Positions 18,593 to 26,653 of a stretch of DNA of 64,000 bases are shown piece by piece. Source of the stretch: Paenibacillus sp. 481 (GTDB lineage: Bacteria > Bacillota > Bacilli > Paenibacillales > Paenibacillaceae); contig NZ_CP075175.1 of assembly GCF_021223605.1 (NCBI RefSeq), positions 5,597,501-5,661,500 of the forward strand, written 5' to 3'. Numbering within the stretch: the first letter of the stretch is position 1; each line of letters opens with the position of its first letter. The position numbers and the translations under genes were made by a program. The notes below the pieces were generated by a model. It did not search any database and was not told where the DNA came from. It saw nothing but the letters and a program-made list of their open reading frames with translations.

Positions 18593-19594
18593 TTACCTTG
18601 GAGCATGAGACCCCCATCTAGGAACGGTGAACCTTTTTAAATCTGGATATTGATCGGACACCATCTTAAACTGTTCTATCGCTTGCTCCTCGTACTGTTT
18701 AGCCGCTTGTAAGATGGCAGTTAATTTGGGTATGTAAGTTAGATCTATTTTTTCCGTTTGGCCTGTCGTAACGAAGCAACTGCTAATCGCAGAAATATCA
18801 TGTACAAGCTGTTTATACATGTCATAAGCCTCTCGTAAGTCTTTGAACAGATCGTGCACATCACGCAAGTAAGCCATAATTTCCATGCGGGAATATCGAT
18901 ACGCGTTCAAAATGTAGACAGCTCCACTTTCATGGTATTGTCCTTGTTCTAAGGCACGTATGAGATACGAATAAGCTAACCGACCTGAAGCGATGTCGGT
19001 GTAGGGCAGCGTTCTGTATGGCGTTTCCCAATCCGTTATCGCCAGCCGCAGCGATTCAAGCACCATTTCTTTACGGTCCACTTCCACTTTTCCGCCTACC
19101 AACTGGCAATACCAGAATGGCGTATCATTTACACCAAAATTGTCGTACAACAACACCTGACTTTCATCCGACCAGCCGTTTAAAACGAAAAAAACTTGAT
19201 CTGCATCATCATACCCATGGATAACGCCAAATTCGGGTATCCAATAAATGACGCCTATACCGGAATCCAATGACTCCTTCACCCACTTGATCGCCTCTTG
19301 CTGATACGTATTAAAAGTCGGATGCCTTGTACGACCTGAATCCGACACCGTGTACACTCCTAAATTATCGACAGCAGGTTGATGCGTAATCCCCCACTGT
19401 CCATATGCGGTGACAGACATCGGTAACAATTGCTCATGTACCGTAAATTTAAAAGCCATGCCACTTAGCCCCGAAAGCATATACTTCGGGCCTTCAAACA
19501 AATGCGCTGCCGTTAACACAGCATACAAACTATCCGTAAACGATTTGGACTCTCGCTTCATCACAATATCGTCCAAATAAACAGCTGAAGACAT
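18593..19594 (-). CDS. Unknown protein, paralog of the downstream gene
   Basis: A 333-residue protein. ATG at 19594 follows AGGGGG by 7 nt, and that site overlaps the stop of the WYL regulator. Matching blocks to its neighbour are GPKYMLSGL, FKFTV, TYQQEAI, GIGVIYW, IHGYDDAD, NDTPFWY and DWETP. Here the first conserved Cys is replaced by Gly (EGPKYM), although a His precedes GYDD, so neither paralog holds a full catalytic set. One may be regulatory, or the two may act together. A link to peptide or aminoglycoside acyl-transfer systems of the BtrH type is speculation. Confidence 0.85.
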   Translation of the reverse strand: MSSAVYLDDIVMKRESKSFTDSLYAVLTAAHLFEGPKYMLSGLSGMAFKFTVHEQLLPMSVTAYGQWGITHQPAVDNLGVYTVSDSGRTRHPTFNTYQQEAIKWVKESLDSGIGVIYWIPEFGVIHGYDDADQVFFVLNGWSDESQVLLYDNFGVNDTPFWYCQLVGGKVEVDRKEMVLESLRLAITDWETPYRTLPYTDIASGRLAYSYLIRALEQGQYHESGAVYILNAYRYSRMEIMAYLRDVHDLFKDLREAYDMYKQLVHDISAISSCFVTTGQTEKIDLTYIPKLTAILQAAKQYEEQAIEQFKMVSDQYPDLKRFTVPRWGSHAPR

Positions 19595-19605
19595 CCGTAA
19601 TCCCC

Positions 19606-20631
19606 CTAGTCTGGACTGCATTTCGCAATAACTTGGCTGCATATGCGCTGCAACTTTTGCTTCAACCATTTTGGGGAAATAAGCTCCTCCCACTCCGATA
19701 TGACTAATTGCTGTACAAGTAGATCTGCATCATGGAACTCCATTTCATAAATAGAACCCTCCATATGGCGAATCGGATATCCGTGCCATGCATGGTTATG
19801 ATGCGGCTGTGCGAGCACGATTTTCGCGACAAATGGTTTCTTACGCGGTAGTGGATGAGCGGCAGCATGGCTCGAACGGATCACATGAAGCGAGCTTGAA
19901 CTTTGCCCCGTTTGCCCCGGCTTGTTGAAATAACGAACCTGCGCTATCTCTTCCACACCTACTGCTACATATGCCGCTTGTGCGTTCGTCGTTTCGCTAC
20001 TGGATGCCGTTTGTGCAAAGTTAAGATTCGTAACCGTAGCTTGTTGGATGTAATCAAGCTGAAAAGAGCGCTGCCTATGCTGCTGCTCACAATAAGCGAC
20101 CACATAGTCAGCATCAAAATGCGAGACGAGCTTCAACGGGTAGATGCGCAGTCTCGTTTCCTCTGTTTGTTCTTTATATGTAATCTGTACAATCATGCGC
20201 TGCTGGATCGCTTGCGAGAACAGCTCGGCGTACTGGATCATCATCGGAGATGCCTTAAACATTGGCAACTGCTTGTACATTTCAACCTCTTGCTCATCTG
20301 TGAAGCGATCAAGGAGATAGGCAATTCGCTGCACAGTTGCGGCGTTCTCGTAATTGTATTGCCGATATCGATAGGCTAAATATTTTAGAATCTTCTTTTC
20401 TTCCTCCGTCATATAAACGAGCGGAAGCACGTAAGTCTTATCCTCGTAGCTATAGCCACGATATTTCGCCACATATTGCAACGGCGCACGCAAAGAAGCC
20501 GCCATATACTCAATATCGCGCTGCGCTTGGCGTTTCGAAATTTCAAACTGTTCCGCTAAATGATTGCTGTTCGGATATTGACCAACTCTAATTCGCTGGT
20601 CAAACCATTGAATACGATGCATATTGCTCAA
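19606..20631 (-). CDS. WYL-domain transcriptional regulator
   Basis: A 341-residue regulator with an N-terminal winged helix (HLAEQFEISKRQAQRDIEYM) and a WYL-type sensor domain at about residues 150-240 (VQITYKEQ, RIYPLKLV). TTG at 20631 is preferred: AGGAAGGGG lies 9 nt upstream, while the next in-frame ATG is too far and the longer frame has no ribosome site. It is the first gene of an operon with the two paralogous unknown proteins; its stop is 12 nt from the next start. WYL proteins usually respond to small molecules or nucleic acid signals, so it probably controls its own operon. Confidence 0.88.
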   Translation of the reverse strand: MSNMHRIQWFDQRIRVGQYPNSNHLAEQFEISKRQAQRDIEYMAASLRAPLQYVAKYRGYSYEDKTYVLPLVYMTEEEKKILKYLAYRYRQYNYENAATVQRIAYLLDRFTDEQEVEMYKQLPMFKASPMMIQYAELFSQAIQQRMIVQITYKEQTEETRLRIYPLKLVSHFDADYVVAYCEQQHRQRSFQLDYIQQATVTNLNFAQTASSSETTNAQAAYVAVGVEEIAQVRYFNKPGQTGQSSSSLHVIRSSHAAAHPLPRKKPFVAKIVLAQPHHNHAWHGYPIRHMEGSIYEMEFHDADLLVQQLVISEWEELISPKWLKQKLQRICSQVIAKCSPD

Positions 20632-20717
20632 GCCAATTGACCCCTTCCTGAATGAGGAGTCGCTAACATCACTAGAATCACTACGTATTGGCGTATCGGC
20701 GTATTGGCACCACAGGG

Positions 20718-20771
20718 AAAAGGGATGCTCCCTCTTGAACAACTTCACACTTAGAGGGTGGGCATCCTTTC
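20718..20771. terminator. Terminator downstream of the zinc-ribbon gene
   Basis: Long imperfect inverted repeat, AAAGGGATGCTCCCTCT against AGAGGGTGGGCATCCTTT, with a short T run on the minus side. Confidence 0.8.
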
Positions 20772-20793
20772 GTTTCTCTTTTACGCGGTCTAA

Positions 20794-20985
20794 TTAAGCG
20801 CCTACAGCTGTGTCTATACGCTCCTGCGATGCATTTGCACATCGCTTGCACACTTTTAATTGCGTTCCATCCGTTGTTGTACGCGGATAAAGCAATTTAA
20901 TTCGTGTGCTGCTGCAAATCGGACACGTTCCTCGTCCTCTTGAAGGTAGATTCCAAAGTGAGCGACCCCGTTTGTTCTTTGCCAT
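20794..20985 (-). CDS. Small zinc-ribbon protein
   Basis: A 63-residue basic protein with two knuckles, C21-x2-C24 and C46-x2-C49, consistent with one bound zinc, preceded by a K/R-rich N-terminus (KNKRGRSLWNLPSRGRG). ATG is preceded by AAAAGGGGTTACACA. The composition suggests binding to RNA, ribosome or DNA. I do not recognise a named family. It has its own terminator and a structured upstream region. Confidence 0.8.
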   Translation of the reverse strand: MAKNKRGRSLWNLPSRGRGTCPICSSTRIKLLYPRTTTDGTQLKVCKRCANASQERIDTAVGA

Positions 20986-21007
20986 TGTGTAACCCCTTTT
21001 CTCAAGT

Positions 21008-21073
21008 CTTATAATGAATGAGCTGATATGAACCCATTATAAGATCTATGGTATGACATAAAGTGTCGTACCA
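21008..21073. promoter_or_regulatory. Two inverted repeats upstream of the zinc-ribbon gene
   Basis: CTTATAATG (21008-21016) pairs exactly with CATTATAAG (21034-21042), placing a TATAAT-like -10 on each strand. TGGTATGACA (21049-21058) pairs with TGTCGTACCA (21064-21073) with one mismatch. The layout suggests an operator or divergent promoter between the zinc-ribbon gene and the plus-strand hydrolase. Confidence 0.45.
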
Positions 21074-21255
21074 TGAACATATATTCAATTTTCTAAGCAC
21101 ACGAATTTATTTTCCATGTCAGTATAGCACCAACTGGAACACACATCTTTATCTTATCTACATTTTATCTTTATATTAGACCTTTACTATAGTCATTAAG
21201 GTGAAAAATCTAATGATTATAAACTGGAAGTCTAACTATATTATTTGAGGTGTGA

Positions 21256-22335
21256 ATGATGAAAAAATCTAAACGCGTGATTCTATTCATTCTTATCGTG
21301 ACGATAAGTGTTCCCCTATTCGGCGCTTCTGTGCAGGCTAATTCGACCAATCCATCGTCATCAATCGTCGCTACAGGAAGTTCGGTGCCTGTCGATGCCT
21401 GTATACCTACTAAATTGAAGGACAAAGCAGTGCAGTTCAAAACCTCGGACGGTGTCTTGTTATCGGGACTCCTGCTCGGAGAAGGCTCAAAAGGAGTCAC
21501 GTTGGGTCATGCTAGCGGCTGGGATGTGTGCAGTTGGCTGCCGATGGCGGAGAAACTGGCAGACCACGGTTATCAGGTCATTTTGTGGAGCTATCGATAC
21601 AATAATCCGAACGGGGAAGCTACAACAAAGTCCTTCTCGCGTGAGGATCTCGACGTGCTGGCGGCGGCCCAGGTGCTCACCGAACGGGGTGTTACCAAGA
21701 TCGTCTCAGCCGGGGCGTCAATCGGCGGCACATCGTCAGCCGTGGCTGCACCCCACATTCCGCAGCTCGCTGGTCTAGCGATCCTGTCGTCGCCGCGGAC
21801 GTTGCTGGGAAGTGAATCATCTCCCAATCTTAGCGCGGTTGAAGCCATAAAGAATGTCCTCGTGCCTTCGTTCTTCGCGGTCTCCTCTGACGATCCGACT
21901 GGGGACTACTATTCCGAGACAGAGGCCTTGTATAAGGCTTCCGCATCCGAGCAGAAGGAATGGGTCGTCATCGATGAAGCTTATCATGGCACAGACATGC
22001 TCTCTGACACACTTCAAGGGAAACAGTATGGCACGGGCCGAATCGTGGATAGAACTCAAGGAAAACAGTTATCCGACAAGCTCTGGGCTTTCTTCCTACA
22101 AACGCTTGGAGATCCCGACCAGACACATGCAGAATCCAAGAACAGCCTTGCGCCAAGCGACTCGGATAAGACGAAGCAAGAGCCCTTACATGATGAAGGA
22201 AAGGGTGTCACGAACGAGTCTGTTCCAAAAAACGACGAACGCTTAAGCTTCAATTGGATTGGCGGAACTCTTTTGGTCACTTTGGTCACGATCGTTGGAC
22301 TGTTCGTCGTCAAACGTAAGCGTCGACGTCCTTGA
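21256..22335 (+). CDS. Secreted, membrane-anchored alpha/beta hydrolase
   Basis: A 359-residue protein. An N-terminal signal peptide (MMKKSKRVILFILIVTISV, then SVQA) precedes an alpha/beta-hydrolase core. The nucleophile is Ser155 in AGASIGG; an Asp in SSDDPTGD and a His in EAYHGTDM are likely triad partners. After an acidic/Ser-rich linker, a transmembrane helix (WIGGTLLVTLVTIVGLFVV) and a basic tail VKRKRRRP anchor the C-terminus, so the enzyme faces outside. Substrate unknown. Two ATGs at 21256 and 21259 share one GAGGTG site. Confidence 0.88.
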   Translation: MMKKSKRVILFILIVTISVPLFGASVQANSTNPSSSIVATGSSVPVDACIPTKLKDKAVQFKTSDGVLLSGLLLGEGSKGVTLGHASGWDVCSWLPMAEKLADHGYQVILWSYRYNNPNGEATTKSFSREDLDVLAAAQVLTERGVTKIVSAGASIGGTSSAVAAPHIPQLAGLAILSSPRTLLGSESSPNLSAVEAIKNVLVPSFFAVSSDDPTGDYYSETEALYKASASEQKEWVVIDEAYHGTDMLSDTLQGKQYGTGRIVDRTQGKQLSDKLWAFFLQTLGDPDQTHAESKNSLAPSDSDKTKQEPLHDEGKGVTNESVPKNDERLSFNWIGGTLLVTLVTIVGLFVVKRKRRRP

Positions 22336-22396
22336 TCCAGATGTTACAAAACCGCACCAACTCAATGATTTAACACTCCGATTACCGTAAAAGATA

Positions 22397-22441
22397 AAAC
22401 AGCTCATAGTGGACACAATATCCATCCTATGAGCTGTTTTT
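22397..22441 (+). terminator. Terminator of the anchored hydrolase gene
   Basis: Stem AAACAGCTCATAG / CTATGAGCTGTTT followed by a T run. Confidence 0.92.
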
Positions 22442-22738
22442 ACACATATGTGAGCTGTACCCTAGAGCAATTACAGTTCTTAACTATCTTCAAAAATGTA
22501 ATGATAAACGGTTACGTTCTTTTCTCTTAGTTCTAGTTGGATCTCAGGCAGCTGTGTACCCGCAATGAGGGCAAGCTAAAGGTGGAGAGTTCATCTCCAC
22601 CTAAATGTGTAAGTCGTATTCACTGTCGATAACATACAGCACGATGAATGTTAGTAGTTTCAATATGTCCATTTACCTGACACCATCGTCTTAAACCTGA
22701 AAAATCGAACCACGTTTCACCAACGCAACTATTCCTCG
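22442..22738. other. Intergenic region with one hairpin
   Basis: No gene seen. A perfect hairpin AGGTGGAGA / TCTCCACCT lies at 22580-22602. On the minus strand it comes 137 nt after the VOC gene, but its T tract is poor, so it is only a possible terminator. Confidence 0.4.
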
Positions 22739-23458
22739 CTATGCGCCAGACTCGATTCCAGCCCAGTTTCGAAGGTGTTGAGATGCGCTTAGTTCCGCTT
22801 CGAATCTTAGGCGCTCCGAGTCTTGCAGCCGAACGCGAGAGCCTAAGTCCTCCAACTTGGAGGCAAGATCCAATTCACCCATGGCCACGGCGATCTCGGC
22901 ACGCGCTGCCAGCAGTCTTGCACGCCCGATGCCGGATTCATCTTTCGTTTCTTCCAAGGCGCGGTCGAGCGTTTTAGCTGCCGCACGATCATTGGCGTAA
23001 ATATCGCGCAGGAACCATACCTGATTGAGGATTTCCTCCGTGCGATCTTGGGCTTCAAGGTATAGAGGAGGCGCGTAATGCTTGTCCATGTAAACGAGCA
23101 TGTTGCCGCACGGGTCGAAGACTCGAAACTGACTCCCATCCCGCGAACGGCGCGTCAGACGAGGGAAGCCCCTGAGCGGCACAGTCCCGAGATTGTTCCT
23201 AAGATTAACCGCGAAACGATCATGGAATTCCCCCAATTCCATCACGTTAACGATGAGGGCACCGAACGCTTTCTTGCCCCCGAATTGGGCATAGTTTGAC
23301 GTCATAAGCCACAGATCTCCATCCCGAACTTCCGCGAATCGGTAAGGAAACGCCTCATCGCGGACAATTTCAAAACCAAGCGCCCTATAGAATGCGACGC
23401 TTTCGTCAACGTTATCGCTAGGTAGCATAGGTACTACACTTATCGAAGATTGCTCCAT
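22739..23458 (-). CDS. VOC (glyoxalase/bleomycin-resistance-like) protein with helical C-terminal extension
   Basis: About 239 residues. The N-terminal ~125 form a VOC domain (SISVVPMLPSDNVDESVAFY, LGFEIVRDE, then FRVFDPCGNMLVYMD with the metal-ligand region). The rest (EEILNQVWFLRDI and onward) is predicted helical, with a repeat-like pattern (AKTLDRALEET, AEIAVAMGELDLASKLED) suggesting TPR-type helices. ATG at 23458 has GGAGG 10 nt upstream; other in-frame ATGs upstream overlap that site. VOC fusions of this kind are often resistance or stress proteins, but substrate and role are unknown. Confidence 0.8.
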   Translation of the reverse strand: MEQSSISVVPMLPSDNVDESVAFYRALGFEIVRDEAFPYRFAEVRDGDLWLMTSNYAQFGGKKAFGALIVNVMELGEFHDRFAVNLRNNLGTVPLRGFPRLTRRSRDGSQFRVFDPCGNMLVYMDKHYAPPLYLEAQDRTEEILNQVWFLRDIYANDRAAAKTLDRALEETKDESGIGRARLLAARAEIAVAMGELDLASKLEDLGSRVRLQDSERLRFEAELSASQHLRNWAGIESGA

Positions 23459-23698
23459 CCCCTTCATTCCTCCCAACATTGAACCATCGTCCAAAATAAA
23501 AGATCCATATGTTATCAAATCGATTGCAACCGTATTTTTCCGAAGAGGCCAACTTTGTGATTCGCAATTTGTATGAAGTAGATAGCGTTGTTCATGCAAG
23601 TATTGGTGAACAACGCTATCGTTCTGAGGTATTTGTCGCTATGTTCAGCGCAATCATGGCGCTTGGAAGCTTCTTTACATCCGATCAATCAAGCCCGC

Positions 23699-24787
23699 TT
23701 ATCTTCCAGAGTCGCGGAATCCCCCTCCTTTGCGACTCACCATTTTGGCATGCTGTTTCATTTTGTAGCCTAGACGTTTCAGTTCACTGCGCTGCTTCAT
23801 ATAACTATGCAGCCTTTCATCGCTGACGACTCCGTCTACTATGGCCCGCTCCACCGCACAGCCTGGCTCGTTACCGTGCCGACAATTCGAATATTTGCAA
23901 CGTTTTGCTAATTCGCTAATATCGTCAAAGCTTTGTGCAAGCTGCGCTTCATCGCCCCACAATTGCACCTCTTTCATACCCGGCGTATCCATAATTAGAC
24001 AACCACTAGTGTGAAATAGAAGCTCCGCATTCGTCGTCGTGTGCTTTCCTTTTCCAGACGCATCACTAATCGTTTGTATTTTTTGCCGCGCTTCTCCGAG
24101 CAGAGCGTTCGTAAGTGTCGACTTCCCTACCCCAGACGAACCAAGAAATACAATCGTCTTCCCAAGTTGTAAATAACGATCAAATACGTCCATGTTTACT
24201 TGCGTTGCTACACTAATGGCATGGATCGGCACCTCGCCAGCAACCTGCTTCACTTGGTTCACAACATGGTCGACCTGCGGACATAAATCAACCTTATTTA
24301 ACACGATAACGGGCGCCGCACCGCTGTTATACACAAGTGTCAAATACCGTTCAATCCGGCGTAAATCGAAGTTCTGATCCAGTCCGCTAACAATAAACAC
24401 CGTGTCAATATTGGCGGCTATAACTTGCTGCTCGGTTGCCCCGCCCTCTAGCACACCTTTATACATCCGTCGGCCTCCTGAAATGGCCGCTTTCCGCACA
24501 AAGCTAGTTGCGCGCGGAAGTACGTTTTGTATGACGACTTGCTGACCTTGACCCGTCCATTGAAATAACACCCAATCACCTACAGCAGGTATATGATGCT
24601 TAGCAGTAGCTTTGTAACGAAATTTGCCGGACAAGGTTGCCGTTAATAGCTGCTCTTTGTAACAGATGGTATACATCTGGTTCTGCCTCAGCATGACTCT
24701 TCCTGGCAAAAAACCTTTATGTTTGTGGTGCTCGTAGTTCTGCTCGAAAAAAGAATTCCATCCTAAACGAACGTACTGTTGATCCAT
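23699..24787 (-). CDS. rsgA: Ribosome small-subunit biogenesis GTPase RsgA
   Basis: A 362-residue circularly permuted GTPase. An N-terminal OB-like domain comes first; the G motifs run in permuted order: G4 NKVDL, G1 GSSGVGKST, G3 DTPG. The C-terminal zinc finger includes CKYSNCRHGNEPGC. The protein acts late in 30S assembly. ATG at 24787 has AGGAGG 10 nt upstream. The leader is unusual: a strong promoter, a 24-codon ORF and two intrinsic terminators lie between 25127 and 24872, just before this gene. It may be a second rsgA copy, which cannot be judged here. Confidence 0.95.
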   Translation of the reverse strand: MDQQYVRLGWNSFFEQNYEHHKHKGFLPGRVMLRQNQMYTICYKEQLLTATLSGKFRYKATAKHHIPAVGDWVLFQWTGQGQQVVIQNVLPRATSFVRKAAISGGRRMYKGVLEGGATEQQVIAANIDTVFIVSGLDQNFDLRRIERYLTLVYNSGAAPVIVLNKVDLCPQVDHVVNQVKQVAGEVPIHAISVATQVNMDVFDRYLQLGKTIVFLGSSGVGKSTLTNALLGEARQKIQTISDASGKGKHTTTNAELLFHTSGCLIMDTPGMKEVQLWGDEAQLAQSFDDISELAKRCKYSNCRHGNEPGCAVERAIVDGVVSDERLHSYMKQRSELKRLGYKMKQHAKMVSRKGGGFRDSGR

Positions 24788-24871
24788 CGCGTATATTCCT
24801 CCTAAACGTTTTCGTTGTACATGTGTATCCGACATTGTGACACTCTTCGTCGCCCCTCAGCTCAACAGTGC

Positions 24872-24907
24872 AATAAAAAAAGCCACAGGAAATAATCCTC
24901 ATGGCTT
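24872..24907 (-). terminator. Second intrinsic terminator upstream of rsgA
   Basis: On the minus strand AAGCCATGAGG pairs with CCTGTGGCTT and is followed by TTTTTTTA. It lies 85 nt before the rsgA ATG. Confidence 0.85.
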
Positions 24908-24929
24908 CTGTATGCTGGAATACAACATA

Positions 24930-24955
24930 AAAAGCCCAGGCTTCCGTCGCCTGGA
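24930..24955 (-). terminator. First intrinsic terminator upstream of rsgA
   Basis: On the minus strand CCAGGC, a 7-nt loop and GCCTGG are followed by GCTTTTTATG. It stands 34 nt after the stop of the 24-codon ORF. Confidence 0.85.
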
Positions 24956-24988
24956 CTACAACTCATAACGCGGCATGAACAGCTAGGA

Positions 24989-25063
24989 TCAGCTAGCTTT
25001 AACCGATTGAGTGAGGGGCAACGAAGAGAAAAAGATTGTCATGTTATTCATCACATTTATCAT
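24989..25063 (-). CDS. Short ORF (24 residues), leader peptide or small peptide gene
   Basis: ATG at 25063 has AAGGGAGTGAG about 7 nt upstream and encodes a 24-residue peptide beginning MINVMNNMTIFF and ending LTQSVKAS, stop TGA. It is preceded by a near-consensus promoter and followed by two terminators. It could be a leader peptide controlling rsgA, a free small peptide, or a chance ORF within a small RNA. The strong signals on both sides make some transcript here likely. Confidence 0.55.
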   Translation of the reverse strand: MINVMNNMTIFFSSLPLTQSVKAS

Positions 25064-25098
25064 CGTTCCACTCACTCCCTTCACTTTTTAATAATAGG

Positions 25099-25126
25099 AG
25101 TATAGCATTAATTTGGAAAATGTCAA
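25099..25126 (-). promoter_or_regulatory. Near-consensus sigma-A promoter with extended -10
   Basis: On the minus strand TTGACA (25126-25121), a 16-bp spacer ending in TGC, then TATACT (25104-25099). The TGn makes it an extended -10. It drives the 24-codon ORF and possibly rsgA. Confidence 0.85.
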
Positions 25127-25249
25127 CAATTCATTCATGCGTAGTTGTACATGTGTACAGGCGGGAAATAACAAACTGACATACAATACATTACTTGAAC
25201 CGCTAAATTGAACGGATTTAAAAAATGAATATGAAGCGAGGGGCCTATC

Positions 25250-25738
25250 ATGCGGATCATTGATCATTTTTGTGTGGCCATGCAGCTTAGTAATGCTGAT
25301 TTTATAAGAGCCATTTCGATTCACCTGCGTAATCGTGAACCTTATGAGGATGAAATGGAGCATTATTTAGAAAGCTTGTCAGGTGGCGTTGACCGTGTTG
25401 ACTATTTGATTAACATTGTGATGAGCAATGAGACAGGAATGCATATTTATACCCCTTTCGAATCCGATGAAAATGTCAATACAACGATCGTGAACACGAT
25501 TCGTAAAGTGCTAACCTTTACTCCGAATCGTTTTGTGCAGCAGATGTTCTTGCAAATATTAGACCGACAGCCCGTACCGGAAGAACGCAAAATTTACGAT
25601 CAAGCACTAGCAGGAGGATTAAGCCCCATCGTGCTCATGGCGACACTGATTGATAGTAAAGAATGTAGGCAACGGTTACACAGGTACGATCAACAGGCGA
25701 ACACGAAAGCTCCAAAACCGAAGAAAAATCAAGAATAA
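25250..25738 (+). CDS. DUF4214-like protein, two repeats
   Basis: A 162-residue soluble protein. The second half (FVQQMFLQILDRQPVPEERK, then ALAGGLSP and IDSKECRQRL) follows the DUF4214 pattern of an LxR motif, a Gly-Ser turn and an S-x-E-like end. The first half (FIRAISIHLRNREPYEDEME, then SLSGGVD and VMSNETG) looks like a diverged second copy. DUF4214 units are often found in surface or glycosyltransferase-linked proteins, but no export signal is present here. AGGGG lies 8 nt before the ATG. The lysine-rich tail precedes a strong terminator. Confidence 0.75.
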   Translation: MRIIDHFCVAMQLSNADFIRAISIHLRNREPYEDEMEHYLESLSGGVDRVDYLINIVMSNETGMHIYTPFESDENVNTTIVNTIRKVLTFTPNRFVQQMFLQILDRQPVPEERKIYDQALAGGLSPIVLMATLIDSKECRQRLHRYDQQANTKAPKPKKNQE

Positions 25739-25743
25739 TACGC

Positions 25744-25768
25744 AAAAACCGCACAGACTGTGCGGTTT
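25744..25768. terminator. Bidirectional terminator
   Basis: AAAACCGCACA, a 3-nt loop and TGTGCGGTTTT, between two convergent genes; A and T tracts flank both sides. Confidence 0.95.
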
Positions 25769-25791
25769 TCGTGTTCGTGCGAATGATTCGG

Positions 25792-26652
25792 TTACGCTTG
25801 GAGGCGCATGTTAAGTTTCGGAAATACTCGGAGGGCGGTATTAAAAAATACGTCCTCATGATACTCGACCGGAATTAATTCCTGCACGAACTCAATGTAT
25901 GACTTCACTGGTGCCAGCGGCCAATCCGTACCGAACAAAAACTTATCAAAATGGTCACAGTACGTAATCGCCTGACGCAAATGTGCAAAAAACAACGGGG
26001 AATCTTTTAGCCGTGTACAGTTGGCTGCATCCCCTACCATTAAGCCCGATAAATCGGCGTACATATTGCGATTTTTGTAAACGACTTCGGCTCCATCTAA
26101 CACCCATGGATCACCGAGATGGGCCATCATAAACGTTACGTCACGATGCTTGACCGCTACTTCATCAAGGGTGAGTGGATGCGAATATTTGAGCAGACCC
26201 CTTTCTGAATACGTGTCACCCGTATGGAAGACAACTGGAAGCCCATATTGTGCTGCTAATTTATAAATAGGTTCATACACGGCATCGTATGCGTAGAACG
26301 GATAATAGCCGAGATATATTTTTAAGCCAACGACTTCTGGCTTCTGTATATCGCGCTCGATATCTGCTAGAGCTTGCACCCCTAAGTTGTAAGGGTTAAT
26401 GCCGATACAATATACGATTTGGGCAGGCAACGGATCGACCAAGTCTAATCCCATTGGCGTCCTAGCTGCACGGTCTGGAAATCCATCAGCCTGCGTCTCC
26501 GTCAACCCCATTCCAATGCCAAGCACGACACCATTTTCTGAATATTCCCGTAAAATGCCCGCTGCACTGTAATCGACCAACGATTTCTCCGCAGCTGTAC
26601 GCTTAAATTCCTCAATGTGTGATAAATGCATATGCGCATCTATAATTTTCAA
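25792..26652 (-). CDS. Metal-dependent hydrolase, amidohydrolase-2 family
   Basis: A 286-residue TIM-barrel hydrolase. Metal-site pieces are IDAHMHLSH at the N-terminus, VVFHTGD, MAHLGDPW and the FGTDWPLAP Asp near the C-terminus. TTG at 26652 is inferred as the start: GAGGTGG lies 5 nt upstream, the N-terminal strand KIIDAHMHL then begins the protein as in the family, and the longer frame lies inside the preceding gene. It starts within 5 nt of the stop of the 1046-residue GNAT fusion, implying translational coupling. The substrate is unknown. Confidence 0.85.
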   Translation of the reverse strand: MKIIDAHMHLSHIEEFKRTAAEKSLVDYSAAGILREYSENGVVLGIGMGLTETQADGFPDRAARTPMGLDLVDPLPAQIVYCIGINPYNLGVQALADIERDIQKPEVVGLKIYLGYYPFYAYDAVYEPIYKLAAQYGLPVVFHTGDTYSERGLLKYSHPLTLDEVAVKHRDVTFMMAHLGDPWVLDGAEVVYKNRNMYADLSGLMVGDAANCTRLKDSPLFFAHLRQAITYCDHFDKFLFGTDWPLAPVKSYIEFVQELIPVEYHEDVFFNTALRVFPKLNMRLQA

Positions 26653-26653
26653 A

